The notes below the pieces were generated by a model. That model did not search any database and was not told where the DNA came from. It saw nothing but the letters and a program-made list of their open reading frames with translations. Of a stretch of DNA of 64,000 bases, positions 10,591-24,039 are shown piece by piece. Positions within the stretch are counted from its first letter, which is position 1; the number at the start of each line of letters is the position of its first letter. Made by a program: the position numbers and the translations under genes. Source of the stretch: Drosophila persimilis (taxonomy: Eukaryota > Arthropoda > Insecta > Diptera > Drosophilidae); contig NW_020825460.1 in the NCBI RefSeq assembly GCF_003286085.1, forward strand, positions 1 through 64,000, in the 5' to 3' direction.

Positions 10591-10819
10591 GCAAGAAGCT
10601 TTAATGCGTACATTTCTTGCCTTCAAGTCTTGAAAGCTTTGATTTATTTGACAATTTCAATCGCTTTAACATTGTAATTTGAGCTAAAAAATGCTAAACT
10701 AATACCCTTTCTAGGCATCCCAATCTTGTGCCTAGCGAAGGCTACGATCCCCCAGTGGTTCATTTCCTGGCGGGGGCCACGGCATCGGCTAGATCCGAAG
10801 TGCCAGCCCTGCAGGGGGA

Positions 10820-11250
10820 CTAGAGCTTGTGGAGACACTTGACCCGATCATCCCTGCTGAAGAGTAGCCTGTCTTCGATCTGATCCCCGTTCTGTGGGTC
10901 AGATTTTGGGCCAGGGAAGGGTGCACAGGGTTCAGGGTGTCCTTGGAGATCAAATTAAATACTTCCTCACGAGTACGGAGTGGTGGCTCTTCCTCCTGCC
11001 AGTCTGCGGCTCATCCACTGGAGGGCTGCCCATCTGCTGTCCAGACAGGTGTAGAGGTGGCCCAGAATCCCCGCCAAAGAATGAACGATCAAGAAGACCT
11101 TTTCCATCCGTATTCCTGCATTATCAGTGGGATCATGGGCATTAACTCCATTACGCTAAAGCTCATTCCTGGGGGCAGATCGAGGCACAGCACACCCAAA
11201 TAGTCGTGCAGCAGGTCAAAGGTCCCCAGAAAAGGTCGCTTCCTTTGGAC
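10820..11250 (-). pseudogene. decayed third copy of the hydrolase family
   Basis: Conceptual translation on the minus strand in at least three frames gives segments collinear with the intact paralogues. They are RPFLGTFD..DYLGVLCLDLPPG..IPLIMQEYGW (about 11,245-11,095), then after a frame change VFLIVHSLAGIL (nucleophile elbow decayed to VHSLA), then EEEPPLRTREEVFNLISKD, and in another frame FSRDDRVK ending in a stop at about 10,820. Some nine codons of the HGWLDN oxyanion segment and much of the lid are missing, and the catalytic His region is absent. It is therefore a dead gene. It lies just upstream of hydrolase 2 in the same orientation, as expected for a tandem duplicate. No first exon was found. 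Confidence 0.85.
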
Positions 11251-13667
11251 TTGTTCTATAAAGAGTCTGGGAATCAGCTCCGTATGAAGTATTGCCACGA
11301 CTACTCTCTTCTTTTAATACTTTGATCATCACTTTCTGATAATTTCCGATGGCCTTCCCCCTGGGCTCAATCTTCCAATTTGCCTTTTCGGAGGCATGGT
11401 GTGGCCTGGCATGGCCTGGCATGGCTGACCGTGCCTCGAACAACAACAATCACCGCCTCTCCCGTGACAGAGTCAATAAACTGCCGAGAGATTTGGGGAA
11501 TGTGTCGATTACTACGTGACTCTCAAACGAGTTGGCCTTCTGGTCGCACACCGTTGCACACCGATACGCTGGGATGGCCATGACTCGCCGCGGTGTCCTT
11601 TCAAACTGCATTGAGCACGTGCCACTCGCCTCGCCAACGATGGTGAGAAGGTGTAGCGGTTGCATGCAACTTAAATCGGGGTTAAGGATGTGCCGTGCTG
11701 TGGCAACTTTAAGCGCCTGATGCTGCCAGATCGATTACTCAAGCCCTTTTCGGGCCATTCTTGAGATGTTTCCTCATCGGTGGCCACTCCCTCAAAGTCC
11801 CGGCTGTCCAGCTGTCCAGAGTGCGGATTACCTTCCGCTGTCTTTATCCTTGACTAACTACAACTCCAGACAGATTCCATCGCATCTCGCTAGCTTGTGG
11901 ATCCTCTAATTTGCTGAAGGGGTTGTGCATTTCCTTGTGCATTTCCATCTCGTGTGCTGCAGCCATGATTTATCTTTAATTTATGTTTGGGTAATTTATC
12001 ATGTCTGTGTTTTTGGGGTCGCACACAGTTGCACGCCCCCCAAGAACCTCCTCCGTGGCTCCGTGCAGTCGGAGCCAGAGACAGAGCTGCTTTCCTTTTC
12101 CTGCCTGGGCAAATGCTATGCAAATTGTCTTGAGCATTCCCCAAAGTGAAAGTGCCATTTCCCAGGCGCACACACAGAGACAGAGAGAGAGGAAGAGAGA
12201 GAGACTACTTTCTCCTTGTGCACCTCCCCCCAGTCGCAGCCCCCTTCCCTGATGTGTGCGTGTGTATTGGCCTTGAATCCATAATTTGCTTGTCAACGGC
12301 AGCCTCTGGTGGCGCGTTTGCTGCTGCTTCTGGCTGCTTCTGGCTGCTTCTGGCTGCTGGATGCCCCACCAAAAATTGTGCGCACATAATTGAGTTCAAG
12401 CATTTGGAAGCCAATTATGATTTCCACATTTTCACCCAATTTTCGCCTCTCATTTCCACGCGCTTTTTGTCCTCCTTGCCGCGCGCCCCTCTCTTGTCCC
12501 TCCTTTGAGGGCCTTTCGTGCCTCTTGCTTGATGTGTCCCCTCCCCCCCCCTCCCGTTTGCAGGCACTTGCTTGATGTGTCCTCCCTTTGGGGCCCCCTT
12601 TCTTTTGTCCTTTTGTCCTTTTGCTTTTGCTTTTGCTCTTTTCACATCTCAATCAAGTGGGTGGGCGTCCTTGGCCGTTTCTCCTCTTGCTTTGCAATCC
12701 CCCCCCTCCATCGTTGGCCCTCGTTGGCCTTCTTTAAGATCCAGCTACTGGTTATGGACCGTCTTGAGGCTCCAGCTCCAGTTTCAGGTTGTGGTCCTCT
12801 TCTGCTCCTGATGCCTGTCGCCTGCGATGTTCCTTTAATTGCTTCTGCCACTTAACATATGCAAATGAAATTTAATTCTTTTCTTTCTCCCTTAACCTGT
12901 GCCCCTTAAGTGGCATGGGATGGCCGCCACGCCTTTAGTTTGATAAATATTTATGATTGCCGATGATAGGTTGAACAATGGAAATGGGGTCCCATTCTCC
13001 TAGGTAAACCCTTTATTTTACCCCCACCGCACCCCCCGCCACTGAGTTCCGGCAAAAGAAAAGAACAATAAACAATACAGTGGAGGAGGGAAGAGGGAGT
13101 GGAGGGGGGGAGTGGGAGTGGGAGTGCCACTCAACGCAACGAAACTCGACGCATGGACTCCGATGAAGCTCTCAACCTGTCAGGACGGATCGGTGGGGGG
13201 GTTGGGGGCTCCGGCTAAGTGTGTGCCGTGACGCCCTAAAGCAGCTTGGAGCTTGAGCCGGGGCTCAGCCCAACAAAAGATACCGCCGGAAGTCTCGAGC
13301 TGATATGCCATGCACCTCCAAACCTTCAGCAGCAACAACAACAACAGCGGCAGGAAAAAACCAGGCAAAACCCAGGGAAATGGTTGGAAAAACTTTGCAA
13401 CTACTCGTCGTAGTCCCCCGCCCCCCCCCTGCCACCCTACACTCCCCTGGCTATTATTCTTTATGTGTTGCTATTTTTTGGCCGGATTCTACGTCGGGGA
13501 CCAAAGTGCGAGAGAGATTTAAGCTCGAACAATGGCTGCAGGCAGGGGGGGCACGGGGCAGGGGGCAGGGGGCAAGGGGCAAGGGGCCCCGAAAACCGCA
13601 CGCAGGAAAAACACCGAATGTGAGGAGAATGTAGATTGTGGATGGAATTGCATTAAGAAATCATTCT

Positions 13668-13680
13668 TATGTGTGTGTGT

Positions 13681-13736
<56 letters not shown>
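13668..13736. repeat. (GT)n microsatellite, about 69 bp
   Basis: Near-perfect GT tract with one CAGT interruption close to its left end. Confidence 0.95.
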
Positions 13737-13739
<3 letters not shown>

Positions 13740-16103
13740 CTCCCACAACCCTTGCTGTGTGCATTTAATTGTATTTCTTCTAATTATAAAGCAGAAACAG
13801 AAGCAGAAGCACCAGCATAAGCCACATTTCTATTCGAATACATTTGCATACGAGGAGCTCTGTTAACGTGGCCAAAGCACACACACACACACAGACACAC
13901 ACACACAGACAAAGGGGAATGTAACAATACTCGGTACACATGTACACGATTCCGTACTCTTTTGCATATTACAATTAGAAATTCCAGAAAATTACGAATG
14001 TAAACCCAGAGAGTTGTTGCCATGAAAATTTGATGCTGCAGCCAGCCAGCCATCCAGCCATCCAGCCAGCCTCCTTTTTCCGCAGCTTTGGCCTTCTCTA
14101 ATTGAAGGTGAGGGTTTCCCGGGTTACACCTCATCCACAGAAACAGTATGTAAGCTTTTGGAAATTGGATTAGGGAAATGAGTGAAAAGGTGGCAAAAAA
14201 TGGAAAAGAATCTGAATGGGAAATTTCAAGGCATGGAATGTGTGTGGAAAAATGCAAGCAAAATTATGTATTTTTCCCAGAGAGAGAGAGCGAGAGAATG
14301 AGGGAATACCTTTTCGAATGTTTATTTAGAAATATTTTTTAAGGAAAAAAAAACGGTGGGAGAAACCGTCTGTCGATTGGAGCAGCATTCAGTCTGGGTC
14401 ATGCACACGACATGCATTTTGTTTTGCGATTCTGGTCACCGAGAAAGGGCGGGCTTTCGACCACAACCTCTTTTACTTGTTTTTAGGTCATGAAATGTAC
14501 TCAATTGGGGCTCTTTCTCCTTTCTATATTAGGGCTGCTTTAAGTAGGTTTCCAGCTATAATTTCCCACTATATTCACTCGTCTTGATCTGCATTTGTCA
14601 CTTTCGAATGAAACCTAAATTATAGCCACATGGCCATGGCCGTCACAGGAATACAAATGTTCCACTTGAGGAGTTCATTAATCCACTTGATTTCCAGTCT
14701 CACGCCTCACAGGGGCTCCCCCGCTCCACCCCACCCCCACAGGCAATGATTTATGAATCTCCACTCCCACTATCACCCACTGCCACCCCCTGCCACCTCC
14801 TGCCACCCCCTGCCACCCACCGCTCTCCCATGTCGAAAGCACTTTGATATACTTGGCTTTGCAATTGTTTCGGTTTGATATTTGGTTAATCAAGTGTCCA
14901 CCTCTGCAGGGGCGGGGGGGGGGCTCCTCGGACACGTGCCGCAAGAGCCGCAGCCCTCCCCCCTCGCCCCGCCCAGACCGTTTCAATAAATTAATTAGCC
15001 ACAAAATTTATGATTATTGCCCCAAATGATTTCCGCTTTTTCTTTTCGGACTTTTGTTGCCGTTTTGTTTGATTTTTGGCTTTTTGCTTTTGCTTTTGTT
15101 TTGGCAGTTCATAAATAATTCGTCTAATTTATGCACTGTCATATATTGCGTAATGGCAGGAAGGCGTGGCAAACCGATTGTTTATCCTCCACTCTGATCA
15201 GCCCACCCCCCTCCCCCGCCCACTCAATTGCCTGGCACTCAATTTGCAGTGGGAGGCGGGGGGAGGGGGGAGGAGGAGCAGATGGAATGGGGCGAAGGTA
15301 CAGTACGATTTCATAATTCAAATTCTTCGATTTATGAACCAAAAACTGGCGAAATTCCCCAGGGGGTTTATCTTCTGCTGCTCCTCCTTTGGTTTGCACT
15401 TTAGATTGAGCCAACACCCCCCTCCCTCCGAACACCCCCCCACACCCCATGCAATGCTTGCTCTTGGCTTGTACGTAATTTACGATTTTCGGCCAGGCCC
15501 CGAAAAACGCACTTCACTTGTGCGTAATACCAAGACAATTGTGTGCACAAACTGCAAGGATTCTCTAGGGCACCACTACGAGGAGGAGGAGCAGCACTAC
15601 TCGTATCGCATTTATCCCCAGCCCCCCAACCCCCACTCCCCCACTCCCCCACCCCCCACTAACCCCACAGCCAAGTGCATTGCTGTTACCGTATATCGGA
15701 TCTTTTCTGGTCATAAATTTCCCTTTTTCTGGTTAACTGCTGCTCCTGTTTTCTGGCCCAAAAATCCAACTATAGTAGTGTTTCGTTTTTACCGCCTCCC
15801 CGCCCCCCGGGGGGGGTGCTCCCTGGCCACAGATTGAGAGAGAATTGGATTCCTTTCCCCTGAATTTTTCGTAATTGGAGATTGCAGTTTGCAAAAACAC
15901 AAAAAAAAAAGTTTGCCATTTCAAAAAGTTTACTATTTGATTCAGTTTTCATCTCTGTGTATCTCTGTATCCCTGTATCCCTGTATCTATATCTACTCGT
16001 ACTCGTATTCGTATCTGTGTGAATGTTTGTCTGAATTTACCCTCTGAAAAGTTTTAACATTTTTGACCAGTAATTGAACTCTGCAAAATGTCATAAAAAT
16101 ATA

Positions 16104-16120
16104 CACACACACACACACAG

Positions 16121-16180
<60 letters not shown>
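16104..16180. repeat. compound (CA)n(GA)n microsatellite
   Basis: About 16 bp of CA followed by about 56 bp of GA repeats. Confidence 0.95.
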
Positions 16181-16181
<1 letters not shown>

Positions 16182-16227
16182 AGTGGGCTTCTAATTACTC
16201 GTACAATCTGTCATTTGGCCATTGTCT

Positions 16228-16307
16228 GGATGGCAGGGCTGCTGGATGGCAGGGCTGCTGGATGGCAGGGCTGCTGGATGGCAGGGCTGCTGGATGGCAG
16301 GGCTACT
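16228..16307. repeat. 16-bp tandem, five units
   Basis: GGATGGCAGGGCTGCT repeated at 16228, 16244, 16260, 16276 and 16292, the last unit slightly altered. The near-perfect identity indicates recent slippage. Confidence 0.92.
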
Positions 16308-19300
16308 GCCGGTTCTGGAATGAAATTTGAGGCTAGACAAACTGTGAGGAAGCCATAAATCTATTGATGGCCTGCGGTGGCGAAACATTTTGTGGCACTG
16401 GAAAGAAAGGCACTTAGATGTGCAAAAATTTCCCCCTCTCTTTTTCATATTCATAGTTTCAGTTTTCGGCTCTTGGCTGTGGCTGTCTGGTAGGCAAGTT
16501 TTTTAATTAAAAACAAATTCATGAATGCAATTTGCATGAAATTCAATTAAAGTTTTTATCTCTGGGCAACTGGTGGGGCTTCTGCTGCTCCAGCAGGATG
16601 CTGGGCAAATTAATCATACGCACTGTGGTGCAATCAAGATGAAATCTAAGCCTGACAAACAGGACATTTGATTGGAATTTCCAGAGCCAAAGGCTTTGAG
16701 ACCCGAACCAGAAAGGATCAAATACCCACCACCCAGTCTGTAAGAGGGCACTGAATAAATGAATGAATGAATGACTGACTAAGTGAATGGATGAATGCAC
16801 ATCGAACGTGCCACAGTGGCGTGCAAAAAATAAAGTTGCACGTACTGCAGTTGCATCCTCTTCAGCAGCTGCTTCTCCTCCCCCACCTCCTCCTCCTCCT
16901 CCTCGTTTATTTGTGTTTGCATTTGCATTTACTTTTCCTTCACTTTTTGGCTTTCTCCGCCACTCATTCCGGCCATTCCTCCGCCCATCCGCCCCTCCGC
17001 TCCTCCATTCCGCTGCTGTGTTTGCCAATGGCGATGGCCGTGTAATTTCTCTCAAAAACATCAACATCAAGAAGTAAAGAACTTTGGGTTGTTTCTCCGT
17101 CTTTTTTCGTTGTTTTTTTTTTTTTTTGTTTCAAGTGCTCGTTCATTCGTTTCGTTGGTTCGTTTATTCGTTTATTCGTTTATTCGTTGGTTTATTTCGG
17201 TATCAATGTAAATTTTAATTTGTTTGGCAAATATTTTCTTACACGAGTGCCACGGAACGGGAACGAGCAGAGATACGAGTATTTGGCTCGCTAATTTGGC
17301 TGGAAAAGATGTGATGGAAGGGTGTACAAGGGGGAGGAATAAACCCCCCAAAACAATGCCTTTTCTCGGGCAAATACGATGTATCTCCCTTTTTGTTGCA
17401 CTTTCCCCTGCAGAAACCATTTTGATATTCAATTTTCGCCCGGAAAAAGTTTCCTAAGAACAGCCGTAACCAAAAACGCAACCACCTCTATCCTTCTGCT
17501 GCCTGTCTGTGTGCCACATTCAACAAATTCCTGACAAAAAAAATAAAGAAGAGCAGAGGAAAAACCAAAAAACACGGAGGCGAAAGCGAAGGCGAAGGCG
17601 AAGAAAGTTAGTCACTTTTTATTGTCGGGTAGAACATTTAAGTGGAGAAACGAGAATGTAAAGTTCCGGTTCTCGCAACTTGATCGGAACTAAGTAAGTG
17701 GCAAGACATTTGCACGCATGCCACAAGCAGTCCGTGCCGTCTCGTCCCGTCCCGTCCCGCCCGTCCCGTCCCGCCCCGCCTTGTTGCCTGTCAGTTTTCC
17801 TTACATGTCCCCCCGACAGGCAACGATTTTTTCAATTTGTGTGCGTAATTTCTGCTTAGGCGGCGGGGCCTGTACTCCGCCGTACAGAGCCCGTGTGAGT
17901 TCTCTCCGGCGGGGCGACAGTTTCCCAAAGTGACGATGACAGGCACAGAAGGTCGCCCCGCCGTCACTCTGACGTCCGCTGCTGTGGAGCGACTGTAGCT
18001 GAGGTCCTGTCCAAGGGTTGTGTGTGGCCCCAAGTCTAGACGGAGACACCACACTGAGAGGCAGGCAGGCTCCACAAAGTTTCATTTGTCGCCAAGAACT
18101 CGCGGTGGGATGGTAGGACGGTGGGACTGTACTCCTCGCAGACTTTCAATTCATTAAACTTTAAATTTCAACTGACACAGTGATGAAAGAGAATACGAAT
18201 ACGAATACGAATCCGAGTAAATTTGCACACATTTTGTTCCTTTTTTTGTGCTGACAAAAACTTAAATGAGCATTGTTCCTATCGCCATCTCTTTTGGCAT
18301 TATTGTGCCGGGGGGCTATAAAATAAATAAAATTGAAATTTTATGCAAATCACTGAAATGTTCAAATGTTGTTGCTGTGTTGCTGGTGCGGTGGCATGTG
18401 AAGCGGCAAAGCCGAATGACAACGATAATGCTGGGGAAACGGAAGGAGGGAGAGAGTGGAGACCGAATGGAATATGTTCGAAATGAGACAAGAAGTTAAT
18501 TTAGGGAATCGCATTGGGGAATGGATCCTTGGGGTGGACTCCATGTTGAAGGCACGACACGAGTCCTGCCTGGGAAGCCATTTCAATTTGTTGAACAGAT
18601 TTTTGTTTTTTGCCGCAAAACTTTTATGGCGTCTTTTCGAAATTGTAAAACTCTTTCTGCGGGGCCTTGGCGGTTGGGGGTTTGTTAACGACAAGTTTAA
18701 GGATCCAACAAGGAAGGAGTTCTAAGAATCTAAGGAATCGACTGTGGCCTCCTATCGATACGATATAGGGTCAGCTTTTCATCAAAATTTGTACTTACAC
18801 TTTCGAAACGCACTGTACTCGTAATGCGTTCATAAGTAGAATTTTATCTGCCCCAAGATACATGCATATGTTTCCAGTTTCAACTTGAATGTTCATTTCC
18901 GGCCAACGAGAATGGCCCGTATTCCGGCTGCCATTTGCTCGCCTTTCCCATCTTTGGTCTCAAGTTTAAATGCCAAATGAGCTTCCGTTGTGGCACACAC
19001 ACACACACAGACATGGACGGACACCCAGAGATGGATCTGCCCCGGCCACAGCTCGAGTGGCAAACGAATCCCAAAGCCAAATAGAATCCTGGCTCAGCAA
19101 ATGTCCATCCATTCGACTTATTACATAATTAATAATTAGAACAGATCCAGAGAAGGCTGGTGCCAGAGAGGCCTGGCAGAGTATTTTAATAACCCATCAC
19201 ATCACATGCCCCACTCAAGTTTCCATTGCCAGTGCCACATGCCACAGGACAGGGCGAGGGACTGGGACTGGGAGGGGGACTGGGGTGTGGAGGCAAGTGG

Positions 19301-20045
19301 ATGGCAACTCAAATCAATGTGCGAAACGTGCTAATTGCGGCAGCTGTGCAAATGTGTGCCTGGCCCCGGCCATTTGATAGTTGACCATCATTTTGATGGC
19401 TCAAATGCTTGCCTGTCGGGGCAGGGGCCATTCGGATGGGGCGGTGGGCTGTCCAGGATATCTTTAATGTGTTCCGAAGCCGCAAAGGACGGAAAGAGAC
19501 GGCCAGAGAGCACATGGAAAAAATACTAATTGCCAAAGAGCGAGCAATGCCATGAAAAACACTCGAAGGAAGGAGAAACTTTTGCATAAATGGCTGTCGA
19601 AACCTCAAACTACTCAAGAGTGTGTGTCTGTGTGTGTTTCGGTGTGGGGGTGTGTGTGTGAGGGGGGAGTGGGGGTGTGTGGGTGAGAGTGCGTCGTAAA
19701 AAATGGCAGCAGAAGAGCACTCATAGCCGCCGTAACACGTAATGAGATACTTCAAAATGATGTTATTGCTTTATTTATAGCGCTGCATAAAAAGACAAAA
19801 ACCTAAAAACAAAAAAGTACACACAGGGAGGTGCAGAAGGGAGTGGGTGGTGGCATAGGTTTTCGGTAGGGCGGTGTGGGGTGGGGGGGGACAACCGCTT
19901 TTTATGCCCACGTGGATGGCCGTGTAGTTTCTCCTGCGACGCGGCACTCCTTTCGCACTTTTACAGCTGTTTCGCTTATTAAGTTTCGTCTGTCACACAC
20001 ACACACACGCACAGTATCAGCGGAAGATACTCGTGTCAGCTATGG

Positions 20046-20075
20046 AGATACAGATACAGATACAGATACAGACAC
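20046..20075. repeat. GATACA hexamer tandem
   Basis: Four to five copies of GATACA, the last altered to GACACA. Preceded by a (CA)n tract near 19,995-20,010. Confidence 0.85.
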
Positions 20076-20537
20076 ATGCTCGGCGTACATTGTGTGATGG
20101 TGTGATGGGTGCATAAATCGTATCTTTTGGCAAATAAAACCTGCAGCCTGTCGTGCCATCGCAGTGTCTGTCTCTCCTCTCTCCTCCCGAGGGTGGGGCA
20201 AGAGTGCTCTTCCACCTGCCCCCCCTGTGCCTGCCCTGTGGAACACTCTCCTTGGCCCCTTCTGCTGCTTTCCTCTAGCTCTTTTCTGCGTCTCTCTCGG
20301 ATTGGCTAATAATTTTCTTGGAAAACTCGTTGAACCTGAGTAATTGCACCTCGGGGCATCGCATGGCTGGCTGCGGACATTGTTTAGATAAAAATAATTC
20401 GTGTTCATAAAATTATTCATAGCCCGCCATTTGATTAAAGGACACAGCAAGGAAGGAGCCTTGACAATCATAAAGCGAGGAAAAACGGGAGAAGCCGAAA
20501 TGAAATCAACTTCAGTGCGAGAATAAAAATATATACG

Positions 20538-20564
20538 AGTGTGTGTGTGTGTGTGTGTGTGTGT
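20538..20564. repeat. (GT)n microsatellite
   Basis: About 26 bp of pure GT. Confidence 0.9.
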
Positions 20565-22371
20565 TTCTGGACTAATAATAGATGAGGTCGTCTCTCTTTG
20601 CTACTAATCTTACTCTATCTCGCTTTCTCTCTAGTGAAAGCACAAAATTTTAATTGAAAGCTAACATCAAAAAAGGAAAGAAAATGCAATTTTCCCAATC
20701 ATCAGCAGCAGCGGCAGCGACAGAAGCAGCGACAGCAGCAGATGACAATTTGTGCAATTTTCTCAATCGTCAGTTAGCCGTCAGCAGAGGATGAAAGAAG
20801 ATCGTCAAAGGGTTAATTTAATGGCTCTGGGCTTTGGTCTCCACCTCCCCCACGCTCTCCCCCACGCTCTCCTTCTATGGCCTCCTCCTATTACTCTCCT
20901 TGAATGGAGGAGGAATGGAGGAGCAGTATGTAGCTCCTGCCCGCTGCCTGCCTGAATGCTGACTCATGAAAAATTAACACACAAATCGCATGGGGCAGAC
21001 ATTTAAAATGCACTTTGTTGCAGCTGCATTGCATAAAATTATTGCAGAAACAAAAATGGTCGGCGATAAGAAAGCAACAGCAAGAAACTAAGAGAAAATT
21101 ACACAAATATGAAGAAAGCAACGACACGGGGATACCTCATGGGACCGCAAATCGACGATTGTCCCTTCGAGGAGGGCATCGCATAGAATGCAGCATTTAG
21201 GCAGCTCTTCTGGGGTTCTTTCTATGCCCAAATCACTCTGCCCGGCCGCATTACAGGGTATTCGGCAATGCCTTTCGCCCGAATGCTTTAAAGTGCATCA
21301 ATTTTAATGCAAATATTCAGCAAGCAGCAAGCAGCATTAACTTTTGCTGCGCTCTTAAAAATTTACATAATTGCTGAGAGTCAGGCGAGAGAGAGAGAGG
21401 GAGAGAGAGGGAGAGAAAGGCGCCGCCAGAGCTGCCATCCAAAGCCCTCTCATGCATGTGTGTGTGTGTGTGTGTGTGTGAGAAATGTGCAGAGGAAAAG
21501 CAAAGGAAAACTTTAATGAAAAACGTCGAGCACTTTGCACAATTAACGATTTTTCATGATTTTTCTCCTCCTCGTTCACGCTGGTCAGGCAATTTGCATA
21601 AATCAGTGCAAAGTATCTGTGACACATGGAGAGAGCACGCACTCCAGCTCCAGCACCAGCTCCAGCTCCTGCTCCCGCTCCCGCTCCTGCTGCAGCTCCT
21701 CCGTGCACTCCGCTCCCTGTGAGTGTGACCAGGCGGCGGGCCTCTGAAAAATGTTTACACATTTGCAAATGTCTGAAGGTCAGGGAGAGGCGGTGTGCGG
21801 TGTGCGGCAGCCACGTGCAACATGATTTAGGCGTTTGTTCGCTGAGTAATTGTTGTGTGGCGTTGCGGCAGCAGTAAGGCCGTGTGGCGGGTGTGGCGGG
21901 TGTGGCGGGTGTAGCGGTGTGGCCGTGGCTCAGTGGCGCACTAGCTTTAATTTAATTTATGCAGCACCACAACAGGAACAGGCAACAAAGTAACAACAGC
22001 AACAGCAACAGCAACAACTGCAACAGCTGCTGGGTAACCAGCAACAGGAACAACACTAGCTATACGAACGGAAGGAAGGAAGGAAGGAGTGCGCCCCACC
22101 GCCGCCTTGTCGAGGGCCACTAAGTGGCCGCTTCAGCGAAATTAAATGCACTCTCCCCGCCTCCAGAGAGACGGAGTCGTTGTTGTGTCGTCATCACAGT
22201 TGTTGCAAGGGTATGACAGGGTATGCCGGACAGGCGGGACGACAATGCCGGCAAAGGGAGGAACACAAATGAAGATCAGGCTGCTGCGCTGCTAGGGTAA
22301 GCAACAGATCGAGCGTCGCGTTCGCAGGGCTCTCTTTGGCGAAAGAAGAAGAGAGCGAAACACGCGAGAGA

Positions 22372-22540
22372 CTTCGGCTGGCACTAGCAAGAGTTGTCTT
22401 CGGCTGGCACTAGCAAGAGTTGTCTTCGGCTGGCAATCGCAAGCGTTGTCTTCGGCTGGCAATCGCGAGCCTTGTCTTCGGCTGGCAATCGCAAGCGTGG
22501 CCTTCGGCTGGCAATCGCCAGCCTTGTCTTCGGCTGAAGC
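22372..22540. repeat. 26-bp tandem array, about 6.5 units
   Basis: CTTCGGCTGGCA recurs at 22372, 22398, 22424, 22450, 22476 and 22502, with a partial unit at 22528. Units vary at a few positions (AATCGCAAGCG, AATCGCGAGCC, ACTAGCAAGAG). One unit contains GGCTGGC..GCCAGCC, a perfect 7-bp stem with a 4-nt loop. The period is not a multiple of three, so the open frames across it are not evidence of coding. Confidence 0.92.
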
Positions 22541-24039
22541 TAGAGCGAAAGAGCCAAAGTACTCTAAGCTGGGGTGGGATCAATGTGCATTACGGGACTG
22601 TATGGATATACTCGTTTGTATGCTCGGGAGAGAGCGATCCCTGGCGAAGAGCATCAAGAGAATTGCATTTCGTTGCTCTCCAGCACAGTGGCGTCCTCGC
22701 CCGTTGTGGCACTGTTCAAACGACATTAGTGGCCATCAAATGGTCGATTCGCGGCCATTAGAATGTAATTCCATTTTGCTATTATTTGCACAGGCTGCGC
22801 ATCTTCGTGCAGCTGCCTCTAAGCTGAATTTATTATTATGGCCAGGCCAATGTGTTTAGTTTTATGGCCAAAGAGACGTGAAATGTTTATGCAACAGCAG
22901 GCAGCACCAGAAGCAGGCAGCACCAGCACCAGCACCAGCACCAGAAGGAGATTGCATTTTGTCCGAGAAGCAGCTTCCGATGCAGAGAGTTATTTAATGC
23001 GTAATTACAGCGCAAATCTTGTTAAGAAGTCAAAGGAGAAACGGGATAAGATGAGCCAAAAGGAAAAGAAAGGAAAAGAAAAGATAGATAGTCCTCCTGC
23101 TGGCAACACTTTAAGCTTTCCCCCTCAGATACAGAGCGGGCGGGGGGGAAAGAGTGTGGGGAAGGGGTGGGGGGAGGGGGAGGGTAGAGGAATGAGCAAC
23201 GCTGAGAGGCAGCTTAGTGTTTGCTTCATTGAATTCATAAGCGTCTCGAAAAGTAAATCCGAATGAACTTTGGCCAAAGTCGAGACCGCAAAAAGAAACA
23301 GGAAAAAGTGCAGCCAAAGGGAATCTCTCACATAAAAAGCTATGACTTGGCGGATATAGCGGGTAAACCAAGGATTTGCCACGACCCCAGCCACAGCCCC
23401 AGGCGCAGCTCCTTCTCGCCTCGAAGGACAGAGGAGAACACGGCGTGATGGAGAGCGGCGAGAGGGGGGCAGCGACAACGGGTCGTCAAAAGTCAATTAA
23501 CTGCAACACTTGCAGCACAACTTCAACTAATTAGCGTACCGCTGCTGCTGCTTGCTGCTGTCTGCTCGTTTCTCTCTATTCAACGCAGGGGCACGGGTGA
23601 GGGGGGGCACACTGCGGGGATGCAGGGGGGGAAGGTGCAACTACCTGCTCCCAAAAGCAGAACGCACACAAAAACGTGTAGCATGCTTTTGGGGCTTGCG
23701 GTAAATAAGAATGCACTTAACGCGGGTTTTTAGATGAGGATTCACCACGACGAAGAGGAGGGGCGTCGCGCGAGAGGGGGACACTGAAGAGCAGAGGAGT
23801 GAAGCAGCACCACAGACTTTTACGAGATGAAAACTGTGTCATGCTCCTCGTGGGTTAATTTGGGTTAGTTGTGGAGTGCAGGTGCTGCGATAGAGACACA
23901 GATAGAGACACAGATAGAGATAGAGATAGAGACACTCACAGCGTATTTACATAGATGTGGGGGATGCACGGGTAGAAAGGAACACCATTTCGGTTGAATC
24001 TTTCATTTCGCATTTGAATGAATTTGAATTCAGTAAAAT

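Larger units (their letters stand above)
11251..24039. other. gene-poor stretch, 12.8 kb
   Basis: No supported gene was found on either strand. Open frames here (for example about 220 aa at 15,166-15,837) are driven by proline-, glycine- or poly-C-rich low complexity and lack good start context. Content: many microsatellites, a 16-bp tandem (16,228-16,307), a 26-bp tandem (22,372-22,540), poly-T near 17,110, and AT-rich stretches with words such as ATTTGCAT (16,528 region) and TTAATTAA that are typical of Drosophila regulatory DNA. It may be intergenic regulatory DNA or intron of a gene extending elsewhere. Confidence 0.5.

Noticed and set aside
15166-15837. 223-codon plus-strand open frame
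   Set aside because: Composed of poly-Pro and poly-Gly low complexity from C- and G-rich tracts; no upstream gene signals.
17791-18085. Two overlapping minus-strand frames of 94 codons in a GC-rich patch
   Set aside because: Two frames of equal length over the same bases and no family resemblance; probably chance in GC-rich DNA.
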